Source of the DNA: Oleiphilaceae bacterium | Lineage (GTDB): Bacteria > Pseudomonadota > Gammaproteobacteria > Pseudomonadales > Oleiphilaceae | Assembly (NCBI GenBank): GCA_022447365.1 | Contig: JAKVBL010000004.1 | Coordinates: 84,774 to 148,773 of the forward strand | DNA length: 64,000 nucleotides | Direction: 5' to 3' | Part shown: in pieces, positions 25,597 through 34,157 of the stretch | Position numbering within the stretch: position 1 is the first letter of the stretch | Layout: every line of letters starts with the position of its first letter | Notes under the pieces: generated by a model | Seen by the model: the letters and a program-made list of their open reading frames with translations, nothing else | What the model was told of the DNA's origin: nothing | Database searches by the model: none | Translations under genes and position numbers: made by a program

Positions 25597-26553
25597 CTAG
25601 GTATCGAATTCATTCTGACTGAATGAAACTCTGTCAGATATGGAGTGATCGTAGCGCTCAGATATCGCATTAACGGCATTAATGCGTGGGAACAAGCCTT
25701 GTCCGTTGGCCAGTTGAATAGCTAGACCTGGTCGCGCATTCAACTCCATCAGCAAGGGGCCTAAGTCTTTGTCTAAGACTAGGTCGACACCCAAATAACC
25801 AAGATTCGTGATTTCATAGCAACGCGCCGACAAAGCCAGCAAGTCATCCCATCGCGGAATATTAAGCTTCGTGAGATCTTTGCCTGTATCAGGGTGAAAG
25901 GTCACTGGGTTGTCGCGCATAACTGCTCGCAACGTACTGCCATTACGGATGGATAAACCAACACCAACAGCCCCTTGATGCAAGTTAGCCTTGCCGTGAG
26001 ACGAGTGCGTGGACAATCTCGTCATCGCCATCACCGGATAGCCCTTGTAAACGATCACACGAATATCCGGGACGCCCTTATAGCTCATACCTTCAAAGCA
26101 CGGATCAAATTGAACTAGAGATTCGACAATGGCCACATCATTTCGTCCGCCCAAGCTATAAAGACCACTTAGAATATTGGAGATGTGACGATGTACATGA
26201 TTACTATCAATTTCAGAGCCATCTGTACGGATGAAGTGATCGCCTCTACGATCAACAATTACCAAAATTCCTTTACCACCACTGCCCTGAGCAGGTTTGA
26301 TAACGAAACCCTCGAGCCCTTTTAATGTTGATTCCAAACTACGTAACTCATATTGCGCGCGGAACACGGCAAGTAGGTCAGGCGTCGCAATACCAGACTT
26401 CAGACAAAGTTGTTTGGTTTTCAACTTATTGTCGACAAGGGGATACAATTGGCGAGGGTTGTTCTCTGCAATCAGCTGGACATTGCGGCGGTTCATTCCG
26501 ATGATGCCGCATTGTTTTAGACGTTTAGGGCTGGCAAAACCAAACATGATCAA
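25597..26553 (-). CDS. RimK-like ATP-grasp ligase (alpha-L-glutamate ligase-like protein)
   Basis: This 318-residue ATP-grasp protein is of the type annotated as alpha-L-glutamate ligase-like. The N terminus (GIIGMNRRNVQLIAENNPR) precedes the ATP-grasp core with lysine in FVIKPAQGSGGKGILV (phosphate loop) and the Mg-binding ELNARPGLAIQLAN near the C terminus. The family presumably forms peptide or amide bonds, but the substrate is unknown. Its ATG overlaps the stop of the upstream membrane gene (ATGA at 26550-26553). The cassette of retropepsin-like lipoprotein, inactive transglutaminase/7TM and this ligase is widely conserved in gammaproteobacteria. It is convergent with aguA and unrelated to it in function. 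Confidence 0.8.
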   Translation of the reverse strand: MIMFGFASPKRLKQCGIIGMNRRNVQLIAENNPRQLYPLVDNKLKTKQLCLKSGIATPDLLAVFRAQYELRSLESTLKGLEGFVIKPAQGSGGKGILVIVDRRGDHFIRTDGSEIDSNHVHRHISNILSGLYSLGGRNDVAIVESLVQFDPCFEGMSYKGVPDIRVIVYKGYPVMAMTRLSTHSSHGKANLHQGAVGVGLSIRNGSTLRAVMRDNPVTFHPDTGKDLTKLNIPRWDDLLALSARCYEITNLGYLGVDLVLDKDLGPLLMELNARPGLAIQLANGQGLFPRINAVNAISERYDHSISDRVSFSQNEFDT

Positions 26554-28067
26554 CGATGTTCCAAAATCGATTTGAAGCGTCTTAAATCACTTAAGCGATA
26601 GCCGTTGTAATTTCCTATCGCTAAAATCGCCGCCAATACTAGTAATAAGCTTTCGGGATATAAGAAAACAAAATCTGCAACGTAGGTATTACTCATCAAA
26701 ATATAGCTCACTACTGCCGTGAGCAAACTACCTAAGCCTTGAATCCCGACTTCTCTTGGACCTTCTTCTTCCCAAAGAATAGAAAGACGCTCAACCGTCC
26801 ACGCGGTAATTATCATAGGGAAAAACGTCACTTTAAGTCCCCATGGGATACCAAGTTTATGACTCGCAATACCAATAGCTGCAAAAATAATAATCACAAA
26901 CACAAGTACTGACGCGATTCTTGGCACCAGCAGTAAATTCAGACGGCTTAGCCAAGATCGAAGTAACAAGCCAATGCTAATCACCAAGACAAACAGCGTC
27001 AGCCCGACAATGAGCTCAGTCTGCAAAAAAACCATGGCTATTAATACCGGCATAAACGTCCCAGACGTTCTGATGCCGATTAGATTTCGAAAAATAACAA
27101 CAACCAAAGCGCCCAAGGGAATAATCAACAGCAACTTAAAAGTGCTTTGCTCAGAAATTGGTAAAGAATAAATTGAAAAGTCGATAAACAAGCTATCTGC
27201 GATCCCTTGACTCTCTACCGACGTGGCAAGCGCATTGCGATACTCTCTGAGCATTGAAAAACGAAGTTCCGCATTTCGACCTCCGTAAATTTCAATAAGC
27301 GGCTCATCGCCCTCTTGGAACAAAATTAGTCGGTTAGGCTGAATTACATACTCTTCTAAGGCATCGATGGTATGCCACGCGTCCTGTTCGTAAACCCTTA
27401 AAAATTGCTGAATAGGCGTGTTGCGTTTGCGATCACGCAGCATCAAGCCTTGTGCAGCTTTGCTATGTACACCCGAGTAAGCTAGTAATTTTTGCGCAAG
27501 CTCTATGCGCTTACTTAAGCGTGCGTTCTCACCTAATAGAACCAGCATGCTCGGCTCATCAGTATTCATCATATCTAACAAAGCCAGCGCTTTTCCTTTG
27601 TGTGAACGATACTGTTCAAGCGACCTTGTAATCGCATCAACCGCCTGTTTTTCACTCACGAGAAATGTTGGGAGACTGAGCTCTTTTGGTGACGGTCTCG
27701 TGTAATTATCATTATTCAAAAACCACGTAACATAACGAATCGCAGCTTCTTGCTTACCTAGATTCATTTTCCCTTCAAGCAGAACCGATTCATAACCGTT
27801 TTCTGAGTTATTCTTTTGCGACTGGAAAGGACCAAATTTTTGAGTGACTAAGGTACGACGGTAAGGGTTTTTATCTGCAGCATTGATAAACAATCGAACA
27901 GATTCTTCAGTGGCTTCAAACGAGAGCTTTATTTCGACAGACCATACTTCTTGGTCTTGATTCGTCGTGAGCGGAAACGAGAGCACTTGGTTTTTATAGG
28001 CGACCGCGCCGAGACCCAAAATTATAAGTACACTGATGACGAACGCAATTTGAAGCCGGGAGTTCAT
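26550..28067 (-). CDS. Inactive transglutaminase/7TM membrane protein (UUP1 family)
   Basis: This 505-residue inner-membrane protein has one N-terminal helix (residues about 7-27), a large periplasmic domain (about 30-310) matching the inactive transglutaminase-like family, and about seven membrane helices (about 315-500) of the 7TM_transglut type, ending in a short basic tail. The protein presumably binds a peptide or protein outside the inner membrane and communicates with the cytosolic ATP-grasp partner encoded next. It starts 8 bases after the lipoprotein gene and overlaps the ligase gene by four bases, so the three are one operon. No catalytic Cys-His-Asp triad is evident. Confidence 0.8.
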   Translation of the reverse strand: MNSRLQIAFVISVLIILGLGAVAYKNQVLSFPLTTNQDQEVWSVEIKLSFEATEESVRLFINAADKNPYRRTLVTQKFGPFQSQKNNSENGYESVLLEGKMNLGKQEAAIRYVTWFLNNDNYTRPSPKELSLPTFLVSEKQAVDAITRSLEQYRSHKGKALALLDMMNTDEPSMLVLLGENARLSKRIELAQKLLAYSGVHSKAAQGLMLRDRKRNTPIQQFLRVYEQDAWHTIDALEEYVIQPNRLILFQEGDEPLIEIYGGRNAELRFSMLREYRNALATSVESQGIADSLFIDFSIYSLPISEQSTFKLLLIIPLGALVVVIFRNLIGIRTSGTFMPVLIAMVFLQTELIVGLTLFVLVISIGLLLRSWLSRLNLLLVPRIASVLVFVIIIFAAIGIASHKLGIPWGLKVTFFPMIITAWTVERLSILWEEEGPREVGIQGLGSLLTAVVSYILMSNTYVADFVFLYPESLLLVLAAILAIGNYNGYRLSDLRRFKSILEHR

Positions 28068-28075
28068 AAGAGCAC

Positions 28076-28738
28076 CTAATCGAGCACCATATAACGTTGA
28101 CTGGTATCAACGAGCACATTGCCTTCAAGAAAGCTACGACCGACCAACAACGGGTATCTGAATTCTGAACGGTCATTCAAATTCACCTCTGTCTTCATTT
28201 TAATATCGCCCATAGTGAGCGTCAGCTCGACCACGTAACGTTCATCAGATGCTCGATCATGTTGCTTAATCTTAGATTTACGCGTGATAGGTGCTTTGAC
28301 TCTTACAGGCTTCGACTTTTTGAAAGGATGGATATTAAAAGAGGCCCACGTGCGCCCATCTCGCTCAAATAATTGAATATCTTCCGCATGGATCGAACTT
28401 GTCGCAGCTCCGGTATCAATACGTGCTTTAAATCGATTACGTTTTGCATTCACGGAAACCCACTCCACCTCACCAATAATTGGCAGGCTGGTGTGATGTA
28501 ACGATTTAACAGGCTGTATCTGCGAAACGTCTTGCTTTGGGCTAGGGCATTCTAGCGTTTTTTCTAATACAGGCTGAGGTTTTAACCCTGGACATACCGG
28601 GCATGGTGCATGTACCTCCTTGACCACCACTTTTTCAACAACTTTCACCTCAGGTTCAACGACCTGCTGTTTCTGCCCAATCAAAGCACAAGAAGGCAAG
28701 ACAACAATGACAGCAATGATGAATAAATAACGTAGCAT
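28076..28738 (-). CDS. Lipoprotein with retropepsin-like aspartic protease domain (formerly 'ATP-dependent zinc protease', DUF785)
   Basis: This 220-residue envelope lipoprotein has a signal peptide with lipobox L14-P-S-C17. It continues with a Val/Lys/Pro-rich linker containing CPVCPG (46-51) and a C-terminal retropepsin-like domain. The active-site motif RIDTGAATSSIHA places the catalytic aspartate at D108, and the ends of the domain match the YPLLVGRSFL strand. These proteins were once annotated as RimK-associated zinc proteases. The fold is that of single-domain aspartic proteases, which work as dimers. It is the first gene of the three-gene cassette and presumably acts in the periplasm with the 7TM partner. 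Confidence 0.82.
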   Translation of the reverse strand: MLRYLFIIAVIVVLPSCALIGQKQQVVEPEVKVVEKVVVKEVHAPCPVCPGLKPQPVLEKTLECPSPKQDVSQIQPVKSLHHTSLPIIGEVEWVSVNAKRNRFKARIDTGAATSSIHAEDIQLFERDGRTWASFNIHPFKKSKPVRVKAPITRKSKIKQHDRASDERYVVELTLTMGDIKMKTEVNLNDRSEFRYPLLVGRSFLEGNVLVDTSQRYMVLD

Positions 28739-29206
28739 GGATGCTCCATACGTCTAAAAGCAATCGAATAGCCAGAGCGTAAGTGTAGTTAAAAATTTAA
28801 AAATTGAAGGTTTGTTTGAATAAGCCAGACTGAACTAGCTCATACAAGCCATAAAAATGAGGGCGCAGAGTGTAACAAATTCTTCATCACTGCGTTGAAC
28901 TAAGCTAACAAAACAAACAATGCTGCATCGATATTCAGGCAAGTAAAACAAATTGTAAGAAGGTGGCGTGGGAACCATATGTTGGCCACCTAAAGGAACC
29001 ATATAGTGGCCACCTAGTCCGTCAAACAACCGTATCTGGCATTTCCTAACTTCCGAACATAGACAAAAGCGGCTGTTGAGTTACTTTGTATCTGGCGTCT
29101 GCTTACAATAAGTTGTCAGACATTGCTGCCTTAACAAATCTCAAGTACTTGTGGGAATAGCTGATCTATGTTGCTGCTCAGGCAATATCCGAAGATGTTG
29201 ACTCAA
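28739..29206. other. Intergenic region containing the left island border
   Basis: Upstream of the lipoprotein gene there is no recognised gene until the HigB-type toxin. The region contains the island-end repeats at 28968-29015. The bases between 29016 and 29190 show no coding frame or other structure. Confidence 0.5.
28968..29015. repeat. Left island end: 21-bp inverted repeat plus tandem IS21-like subterminal repeats
   Basis: Positions 28968-28988 (beginning GTGGGAACCATATG and ending TTGGCCA) are repeated perfectly in inverse orientation at 36626-36646. Within this end, two 21-base direct repeats at 28971-28991 and 28995-29015 (both GGAACCATAT...GGCCACCT) differ at two positions and have a 24-base period. 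Multiple subterminal repeats of this type are typical of IS21-family ends, but no matching transposase remains beside it. Confidence 0.65.
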
Positions 29207-29227
29207 TATAATCCATTGGATTATACT
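29198..29227 (+). promoter_or_regulatory. Sigma70 promoter with overlapping palindromic operator for the toxin-antitoxin pair
   Basis: TTGACT (29198-29203) and TATACT (29222-29227) are separated by 18 bases. A perfect 19-base palindrome TATAATCCATTGGATTATA (29207-29225, central T) covers the spacer and enters the -10 box, which is the layout of an autoregulated toxin-antitoxin operator. The toxin ATG lies only 7 bases after the -10 box, so the transcript would be leaderless or nearly so. Confidence 0.7.
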
Positions 29228-29234
29228 TTGACCC

Positions 29235-29576
29235 ATGCAAACTATTGTTGAATTACCAGAGTTTCAGAAACGCGCTTCAGATCTGTTAAAAGGTGAAGAG
29301 AAGACGAGCATTATTAATTACCTAGCTGCGCACCCTCAAGCGGGGAATATTATGCAAGGTACTGGCGGTATCAGGAAATTACGGTGGTCTGCAAAAGGAA
29401 AAGGCAAAAGCGGAGGCGTGCGTGTCATCTACTATTATCACAACGGCTCGATTCCGCTCTTCTTGCTTACTGTATTTGAAAAGGGTGAAAAGGCCAATCT
29501 AAGCAAAACTGAACGAAATGATTTGGCCAAGCTTACTACTTTACTTGTTAATAGTTATGGTGAATCAGATGTCTAA
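29235..29576 (+). CDS. RelE/HigB2-type mRNA-interferase toxin
   Basis: This 113-residue toxin of the RelE superfamily, HigB2-like branch, is predicted to cleave mRNA at the ribosome. The diagnostic central block reads IMQGTGGIRKLRWSAKGKGKSGGVRVIYYY, followed by PLFLLTVFEKGEKANLSKTERNDLAKL. The same pattern is found in Vibrio cholerae HigB-2. Toxin precedes antitoxin and the two frames overlap by 8 bases, as usual for the higBA order. The promoter-operator lies immediately upstream. It sits just inside the left end of the island, consistent with carriage on mobile DNA. Confidence 0.88.
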   Translation: MQTIVELPEFQKRASDLLKGEEKTSIINYLAAHPQAGNIMQGTGGIRKLRWSAKGKGKSGGVRVIYYYHNGSIPLFLLTVFEKGEKANLSKTERNDLAKLTTLLVNSYGESDV

Positions 29577-29856
29577 TACGTTCGCAAGCATTAAACAGGG
29601 GCTCCAAGAGGCCATTGATTACTCTGAGGGCAAACTCAAAAAAGCGGTTGTGCATGAGTTTAGCCCTCTTGATGTCAAAGAGATTCGCGCGAAAGTCGGC
29701 ATGTCGCAAAATGAATTTGCATCGGCTTTCGGCATTAGTGTCAGTACATTACGTCATTGGGAGCGAGGAGATCGAAAACCTCAAGGCCCGGCACTGGTCC
29801 TACTAAATGTCGTTGCTAAAGAGCCTGAAACAGTTCTTAAGGCTTTGGCATCATAA
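29569..29856 (+). CDS. HigA2/NadS-type XRE antitoxin
   Basis: This 95-residue antitoxin is paired with the preceding toxin. The N-terminal arm (FASIKQGLQEAIDYSEGKLKKAV) would wrap the toxin, and a C-terminal XRE helix-turn-helix (VKEIRAKVGMSQNEFASAFGISVSTLRHWERGDRKPQGPA) would bind the 19-base palindrome upstream. I chose ATG 29569 because it gives the family-typical MSNTFASIKQGLQ start. A longer frame back to 29518 lies entirely within the toxin gene and adds an implausible hydrophobic leader. No hairpin terminator is obvious after the stop. Confidence 0.87.
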   Translation: MSNTFASIKQGLQEAIDYSEGKLKKAVVHEFSPLDVKEIRAKVGMSQNEFASAFGISVSTLRHWERGDRKPQGPALVLLNVVAKEPETVLKALAS

Positions 29857-29929
29857 TTGTCCGCTGATGCGCTTAAGGATCACGGGCGTTGTAATTACGC
29901 TATTTTGTTTACTTTAGTTGAAAGAAAAA

Positions 29930-30715
29930 ATGGAATTAAACCTCTTTCAAGTCGATGCTTTTGCGACTGAGCTTTTTGAAGGTAATCCTGCCGCGGTATG
30001 CCCTTTACAGTCATGGTTACCGGATGACCTGCTTCAAAAAATTGCCCAAGAAAACAATCTTTCTGAAACGGCGTTCTTTGTAGAAACACAAAATTTCTTT
30101 CGTTTACGTTGGTTCACGCCTGAACATGAAGTCGATCTTTGTGGGCACGCTACTTTGGCTGCATCGCACGTTTTATTTAAGCATCTTGGCTATTCTGGCA
30201 AGGCCATTCGATTTCAGACAAGAAGCGGCATTCTGGTTGTCGAAAGAACTGACTCTGGTTATGGCATGAACTTTCCTGCTGCAGTTCTAACGGAAACAAC
30301 AAACCATGACATCCTTTCAGAGGCGCTAGGGATTGAGCCGAAAGCAGCATGGTCAGCTTCTGATTATATTGCCGTTTTAGATAATGAAGCCGAGGTCTTG
30401 GCTGTTAGCCCCGACTTTTTAAAACTCTCTGAACTTGACTTACGTGGGGTTATTGTCACTGCTCCTGGTGATGAGTTCGACTTCGTTAGTCGCTGCTTTT
30501 TTCCGAAATTGGGGGTAAACGAAGATCCAGTTACTGGGTCAGCACATTGTGAATTAGCGCCTTATTGGGGCAATAGATTGGGTAAAAGTCACCTTACCGC
30601 AAAGCAACTTTCCAAAAGAACAGGTATCGTTGAGTGTGAGGTGGATGGCAATAGAGTTGTACTTACTGGCAACGTGGTTGACTACCTGAAAGGTGTAATC
30701 AAAATCGACGTGTAG
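29930..30715 (+). CDS. PhzF-family isomerase/epimerase
   Basis: This 261-residue enzyme has the diaminopimelate-epimerase-like PhzF fold. The start MELNLFQVDAFATELFEGNPAAVCPL, the catalytic glutamate in NNLSETAFFV, the DLCGHATLAASHVLF motif and the NEDPVTGSAHCELAPYW block are all family hallmarks. PhzF in phenazine producers isomerises DHHA, but most family members, including this one with no phenazine genes nearby, have unknown substrates. The ATG at 29930 is preferred over an in-frame TTG at 29918. It lies between a toxin-antitoxin pair and a long hairpin, as a cargo gene of the island. Confidence 0.88.
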   Translation: MELNLFQVDAFATELFEGNPAAVCPLQSWLPDDLLQKIAQENNLSETAFFVETQNFFRLRWFTPEHEVDLCGHATLAASHVLFKHLGYSGKAIRFQTRSGILVVERTDSGYGMNFPAAVLTETTNHDILSEALGIEPKAAWSASDYIAVLDNEAEVLAVSPDFLKLSELDLRGVIVTAPGDEFDFVSRCFFPKLGVNEDPVTGSAHCELAPYWGNRLGKSHLTAKQLSKRTGIVECEVDGNRVVLTGNVVDYLKGVIKIDV

Positions 30716-31188
30716 TCAATTTTTCACCCCAAGAGTTTTTAACGAGCACAACAATTGGCAGCTTGCTCGAAGGACTATGTACAAACTTCTCGTATGTCCG
30801 CATACTCAATGAACCGTAAATAATGTGGGATTGCAGACTTAACGCTATGACTTCCGCTTCTGTCTACAAGTAAACCTCACAAATAGACAATTGCGCACAT
30901 CAAGTTGGGAGAAATATCAGGCTTTAATTAGGCAGGTTTATTGAGCAAGCAGACATGAATGCCGCTATATGGGGCACTTTTTGCGTAGTGGAGTTTTGGC
31001 GCAAAATGGCGAAGCCATGCCAAAGCGGAACGTAGCAAAAAGTGTCCCTATGGTAGCTTTGTTATGCATTTTGGGTGCATGAACCCTCAACTAATGCATG
31101 ATAGGACTAAACCTTATATGGCTCACCCGTAGCCAGTATGCCCCATGCAGTTCTGGCGAGTGCGATGCAGCAAAGAAGGCTTTTGTGT
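30716..31188. other. Intergenic region with long imperfect hairpin
   Basis: The 473-bp gap between convergent phzF and the lipoprotein gene holds no coding frame with support. Its most notable content is the inverted repeat at 30953-31067. Confidence 0.5.
30953..31067. repeat. Long imperfect inverted repeat, attC-like
   Basis: GGGGCACTTTTTGC (30971-30984) pairs with GCAAAAAGTGTCCC (31035-31048), 13 matches plus one G-T pair. Inner TTTGGC/GCCAAA pairings and a terminal ATGGC-GAA-GCCAT hairpin (31006-31018) lie between the arms. The outer arm ends with GCTTTGTTATGC at 31056-31067, close to the GTTRRRY core of integron attC sites. The opposite arm (CATGAATGCCGCTA) is only a degraded match to the expected complement. 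The architecture fits an old attC site of a gene cassette, but a plain hairpin repeat is possible. Confidence 0.4.
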
Positions 31189-32949
31189 TTACTTCTGACG
31201 CTTAGCGCCGCAACGATAAGTGGCATCGCCTCGGCAAAAGTAGAACGTCGAACCCAACCGTACTTTTTCTTCACAATCAACTTCAGACCAGTGTATGAGT
31301 TCACCAAAGCGGTAATCATCATCATAAATGCCGTCGTAGCCTTCAGCTTTACAGATTTCCTTCGCTTTGGTCGCCATTGATAGTTCTACCTGGTTTCTAG
31401 CTCCTTCTAGGCTGCCGGATTCGTACCCAAATAAGCCCAACGGCGAATTATTAATATCAGTATCGGTCCAGCTTAGGGGTCGTTGCAGAGTATAGATGTA
31501 GCACCACTTGTTTTTAGGAATGCCGGCGGCAGGTATTCGTACGCCATGCTCGTCCTCAGGCATACATTGTGGCTTGTTGGGCTTTTGTGGCTTGGAAGTG
31601 GTGGCAGAGGAAGACTGGGTCTCGCTAGCCACTTGTTGTTGTGATGGGCTATTATTGGTGCCATGCCCACCTTGATAGCTTTGACTATTGGTCTGGCTAT
31701 CTTGAGCGCTTGAGCGGTTTTGGGAATCAATCTTTTGCCACTGGTTGTTAATCTTCACGTAAGTTGTGCCAGCTACCGATTTCTTCGTTGGCTGCTGGTG
31801 GGCGGTATTAGCACGATTCGATGAGCTGCTTACGCCCGTACTTGGTGCATTGTATTTGATTGCGGCAGTTTTAGCAGAAGAAGGATTGTTGCTCTGCTCT
31901 TGGATAGCTTGATGCTGTTTATACTCTGCTTGCTCGCGCTTCTTCATTTCGGCAATACGGTTAATCTGTTCACGGCTTTCTGCGAAGATTTCGTCGGTGG
32001 TTTTACTGCCATGGTATTTTGATCGTAGATTAGTGAGGTTATCGGTGCTACCGCTGATGATGTCTTTGGAATAGGCGGTAAGGAATTCAGCTTTTGCATT
32101 GCCGCTAAGGCTTGAGCTATCGGCCATTGCAACACCAGCTCCTAGCGCTGCAACCATGCCCCAGTTGATATCCCAAGCGGATTCTTTTTCGCGCTCGCGT
32201 TCACGAAGCTTGAGCTCTGCTAGGTAATTGAGGTCATCCTGATATTGCTGCTGGAAGGAGGTTAAGATATCGCCATCCTTCACCTCTACTAGTTTAATCT
32301 TGGTGCCGATTCGATAATTTTCATGGGCGTAGACGCCATATTCGCTCTGACCTTTGTAGCGAATTTCACCAATGAACACTAGGTTTCCCAGCAAATGGAC
32401 CTGATAAAAACGATTGTCGAGGTAGGACACGCCTGTCGTATCAGGGTGTTTGCGGAATATATATCGGTTTGAATTATAGTTACCCTCGGGCCCGCCCATG
32501 GAAGGCAAAAATATAAAGGTGCCTTCGAACTCTGCGCCATTTTTATGATGGTAAATACCTTTACTTGGATAATTGACATCCAGATCACGGAAAGGGTATT
32601 TAATTCGCGTTAACTGACCGATGAAATAATCACGGTCATGTTCATACCCGAAAACTAACAACCCCTCACTTGGGACGTCTCTATCGTAATAGGTTTTAAC
32701 AGTTTTTCCGTCGAAGGAAACTTGATAGTAGCCATCAACCACAGCGCCATCTTTCCAACGGCCTTCGATCTCTAATTGGTCAGGAGCGCGCATCTTACCA
32801 TAACCGTTTTCACAGTCGCCCTCGACACATACAGCGATCCCTCTTTCGTTTGGCAGCACCGTATAGGGCTGTCCGTGTTCATTGACGCTGGGCATCGAGG
32901 CACAGGAGAGCAATGTGACAGATAGCACCACAGAGGCAAGATTCTTCAT
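31189..32949 (-). CDS. Large lipoprotein of unknown function
   Basis: This 586-residue protein begins with a lipoprotein signal (lipobox L13-L-S-C16). Residues about 25-225 contain repeated beta-strand units that resemble MORN-like or toast-rack repeats (GYGKMRAPDQLEIEGRWKDG, GIYHHKNGAEFEGTF). A charged helical segment (about 230-260) is followed by a short hydrophobic stretch (VAALGAGVAMA), a second helical segment, a long Ser/Gln/Asn-rich linker (about 345-470) containing TTYVKINNQWQKIDSQ, and a Cys-rich C-terminal domain. I recognise no characterised family. The next gene upstream (33006-33992) is another lipoprotein 56 bases away, so the two probably form an envelope-associated operon inside the island. 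Confidence 0.6.
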   Translation of the reverse strand: MKNLASVVLSVTLLSCASMPSVNEHGQPYTVLPNERGIAVCVEGDCENGYGKMRAPDQLEIEGRWKDGAVVDGYYQVSFDGKTVKTYYDRDVPSEGLLVFGYEHDRDYFIGQLTRIKYPFRDLDVNYPSKGIYHHKNGAEFEGTFIFLPSMGGPEGNYNSNRYIFRKHPDTTGVSYLDNRFYQVHLLGNLVFIGEIRYKGQSEYGVYAHENYRIGTKIKLVEVKDGDILTSFQQQYQDDLNYLAELKLREREREKESAWDINWGMVAALGAGVAMADSSSLSGNAKAEFLTAYSKDIISGSTDNLTNLRSKYHGSKTTDEIFAESREQINRIAEMKKREQAEYKQHQAIQEQSNNPSSAKTAAIKYNAPSTGVSSSSNRANTAHQQPTKKSVAGTTYVKINNQWQKIDSQNRSSAQDSQTNSQSYQGGHGTNNSPSQQQVASETQSSSATTSKPQKPNKPQCMPEDEHGVRIPAAGIPKNKWCYIYTLQRPLSWTDTDINNSPLGLFGYESGSLEGARNQVELSMATKAKEICKAEGYDGIYDDDYRFGELIHWSEVDCEEKVRLGSTFYFCRGDATYRCGAKRQK

Positions 32950-33005
32950 GATTCTTTGTCCAAAATAATACAGCCGCGTGATCGCGGCTGAAGGCAGATT
33001 AAAAC

Positions 33006-33992
33006 TTAGAAGGTTTCGCAGCTTTCTGAAATGACTTTTACACCTTGGTCATAACAGGTTTCTGCACCCATAATAGAGGCCAGGGACTTGGTGCGGTATT
33101 CCTGTAAACCGTGCCGTTTGAAGTCTTTTATGCGGGTAATGCTTTGAATGCGATTACCTTTGTAAATAACGTGTTTAATACGGCCGTCTGGGAAATAGGT
33201 GGTTTCGACGGTATCGATAATACCCGGCATATCTTGAGATTCGCTGATGAGGTAAGTGCTATAGGCCTTGTTGCTGTCCCCATTTGGCGAGCCTGTACTC
33301 ATAACCATATACTCCCATTTAGGGTCGTTCATGTACTCGACATCCATGATAGTCTTGGTGAGAGAGATGGAGTAGTCGTCAGCTAGGTCCATCACCATGG
33401 TAGATTGATTATCTACTTTAGAGCTTGACTCGGTTTTGGTGCCGTTGCCAAGGTCGATTTCCATAGTAGTGGCCAAGCTAGAGGTTTTTTTGACTACTCG
33501 AGTCGATGGACTATCGCAGTCATCACCCGCAGGGGCGTAGGTGAGGGTATGGTCATCGCTAAGGTACTTTGTGTAATCCAAGCCTTCGGCAGCGTTTGAC
33601 GTGTCATCACTTTCCATTTGCGCTAATAATGAACCTGACTCTTCTTTTTTCTCTGTGTTTTTTACTTCAGATGCAGCCAGTCTCTTTTGTATTGCTTCCT
33701 GAAACTCAGCGTAAGAGTTGTAGGTCTCTCGCGTATCGTCACATAATTGCCAACCAGTTAGGTTATAGAAATCAAGGTTTCTAGTGACGTAGACGTTGTG
33801 GTACTCATCGAAGATTTGAGCTAGCTGTACATACTTAGGGTCACTTAGGTTGGCGTGTTGGCCGACTGATGCCCCGGACTCCATGATAATTTGCTGATTA
33901 ACTTGGTCCATCTGATAGTTGACCATTGCCTGCATACATCCGGTAGTACTTAGTACTGTGCCAGCGAGCAGTGAACCGTGGATTAGTTTCAT
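33006..33992 (-). CDS. Lipoprotein of unknown function
   Basis: From ATG 33992 the protein has 328 residues with a signal peptide and the lipobox-like TTGC (C19). This start is supported by AAGGGAAG seven to eight bases upstream. An in-frame TTG at 34007 would overlap that ribosome site. After the lipid anchor the sequence has a helical segment (DPKYVQLAQIFDEYHNVYVTRN), a short coiled-coil-like acidic linker, and a beta-rich C-terminal half with repeated Lys/Thr/Ser strands ending in CYDQGVKVISESCETF. No family is recognised. It precedes the larger lipoprotein in the same direction. The IS21 remnant inserted just upstream may have separated it from its original promoter. Confidence 0.6.
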   Translation of the reverse strand: MKLIHGSLLAGTVLSTTGCMQAMVNYQMDQVNQQIIMESGASVGQHANLSDPKYVQLAQIFDEYHNVYVTRNLDFYNLTGWQLCDDTRETYNSYAEFQEAIQKRLAASEVKNTEKKEESGSLLAQMESDDTSNAAEGLDYTKYLSDDHTLTYAPAGDDCDSPSTRVVKKTSSLATTMEIDLGNGTKTESSSKVDNQSTMVMDLADDYSISLTKTIMDVEYMNDPKWEYMVMSTGSPNGDSNKAYSTYLISESQDMPGIIDTVETTYFPDGRIKHVIYKGNRIQSITRIKDFKRHGLQEYRTKSLASIMGAETCYDQGVKVISESCETF

Positions 33993-34045
33993 AACTTCCC
34001 TTAACAAATTGAGTTTCTAAATTTTAGATGGTATCAAAGTTAGCG

Positions 34046-34113
34046 TGTTGATTTGCACCCAAAACTGGCCCATCAACCCCCTAACCCCCTATATTTGCAT
34101 CGAATTTTGACCC
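34046..34113 (+). mobile_element. IS21-family left end with two subterminal repeats
   Basis: TGTTG at 34046 starts a segment with two imperfect 22-base direct repeats, ATTTGCACCCAAAACTGG-CCCA (34051-34072) and ATTTGCATCGAATTTTGA-CCCA (34092-34113), 16 of 22 identical and 41 bases apart. This arrangement, followed directly by an istA start, is what IS21-family left ends look like. No right end belonging to this element was found. Confidence 0.65.
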
Positions 34114-34157
34114 ACGTGCAAACCTATTCCTGCTTCCATTGAGCAGGAGATTTAGGA

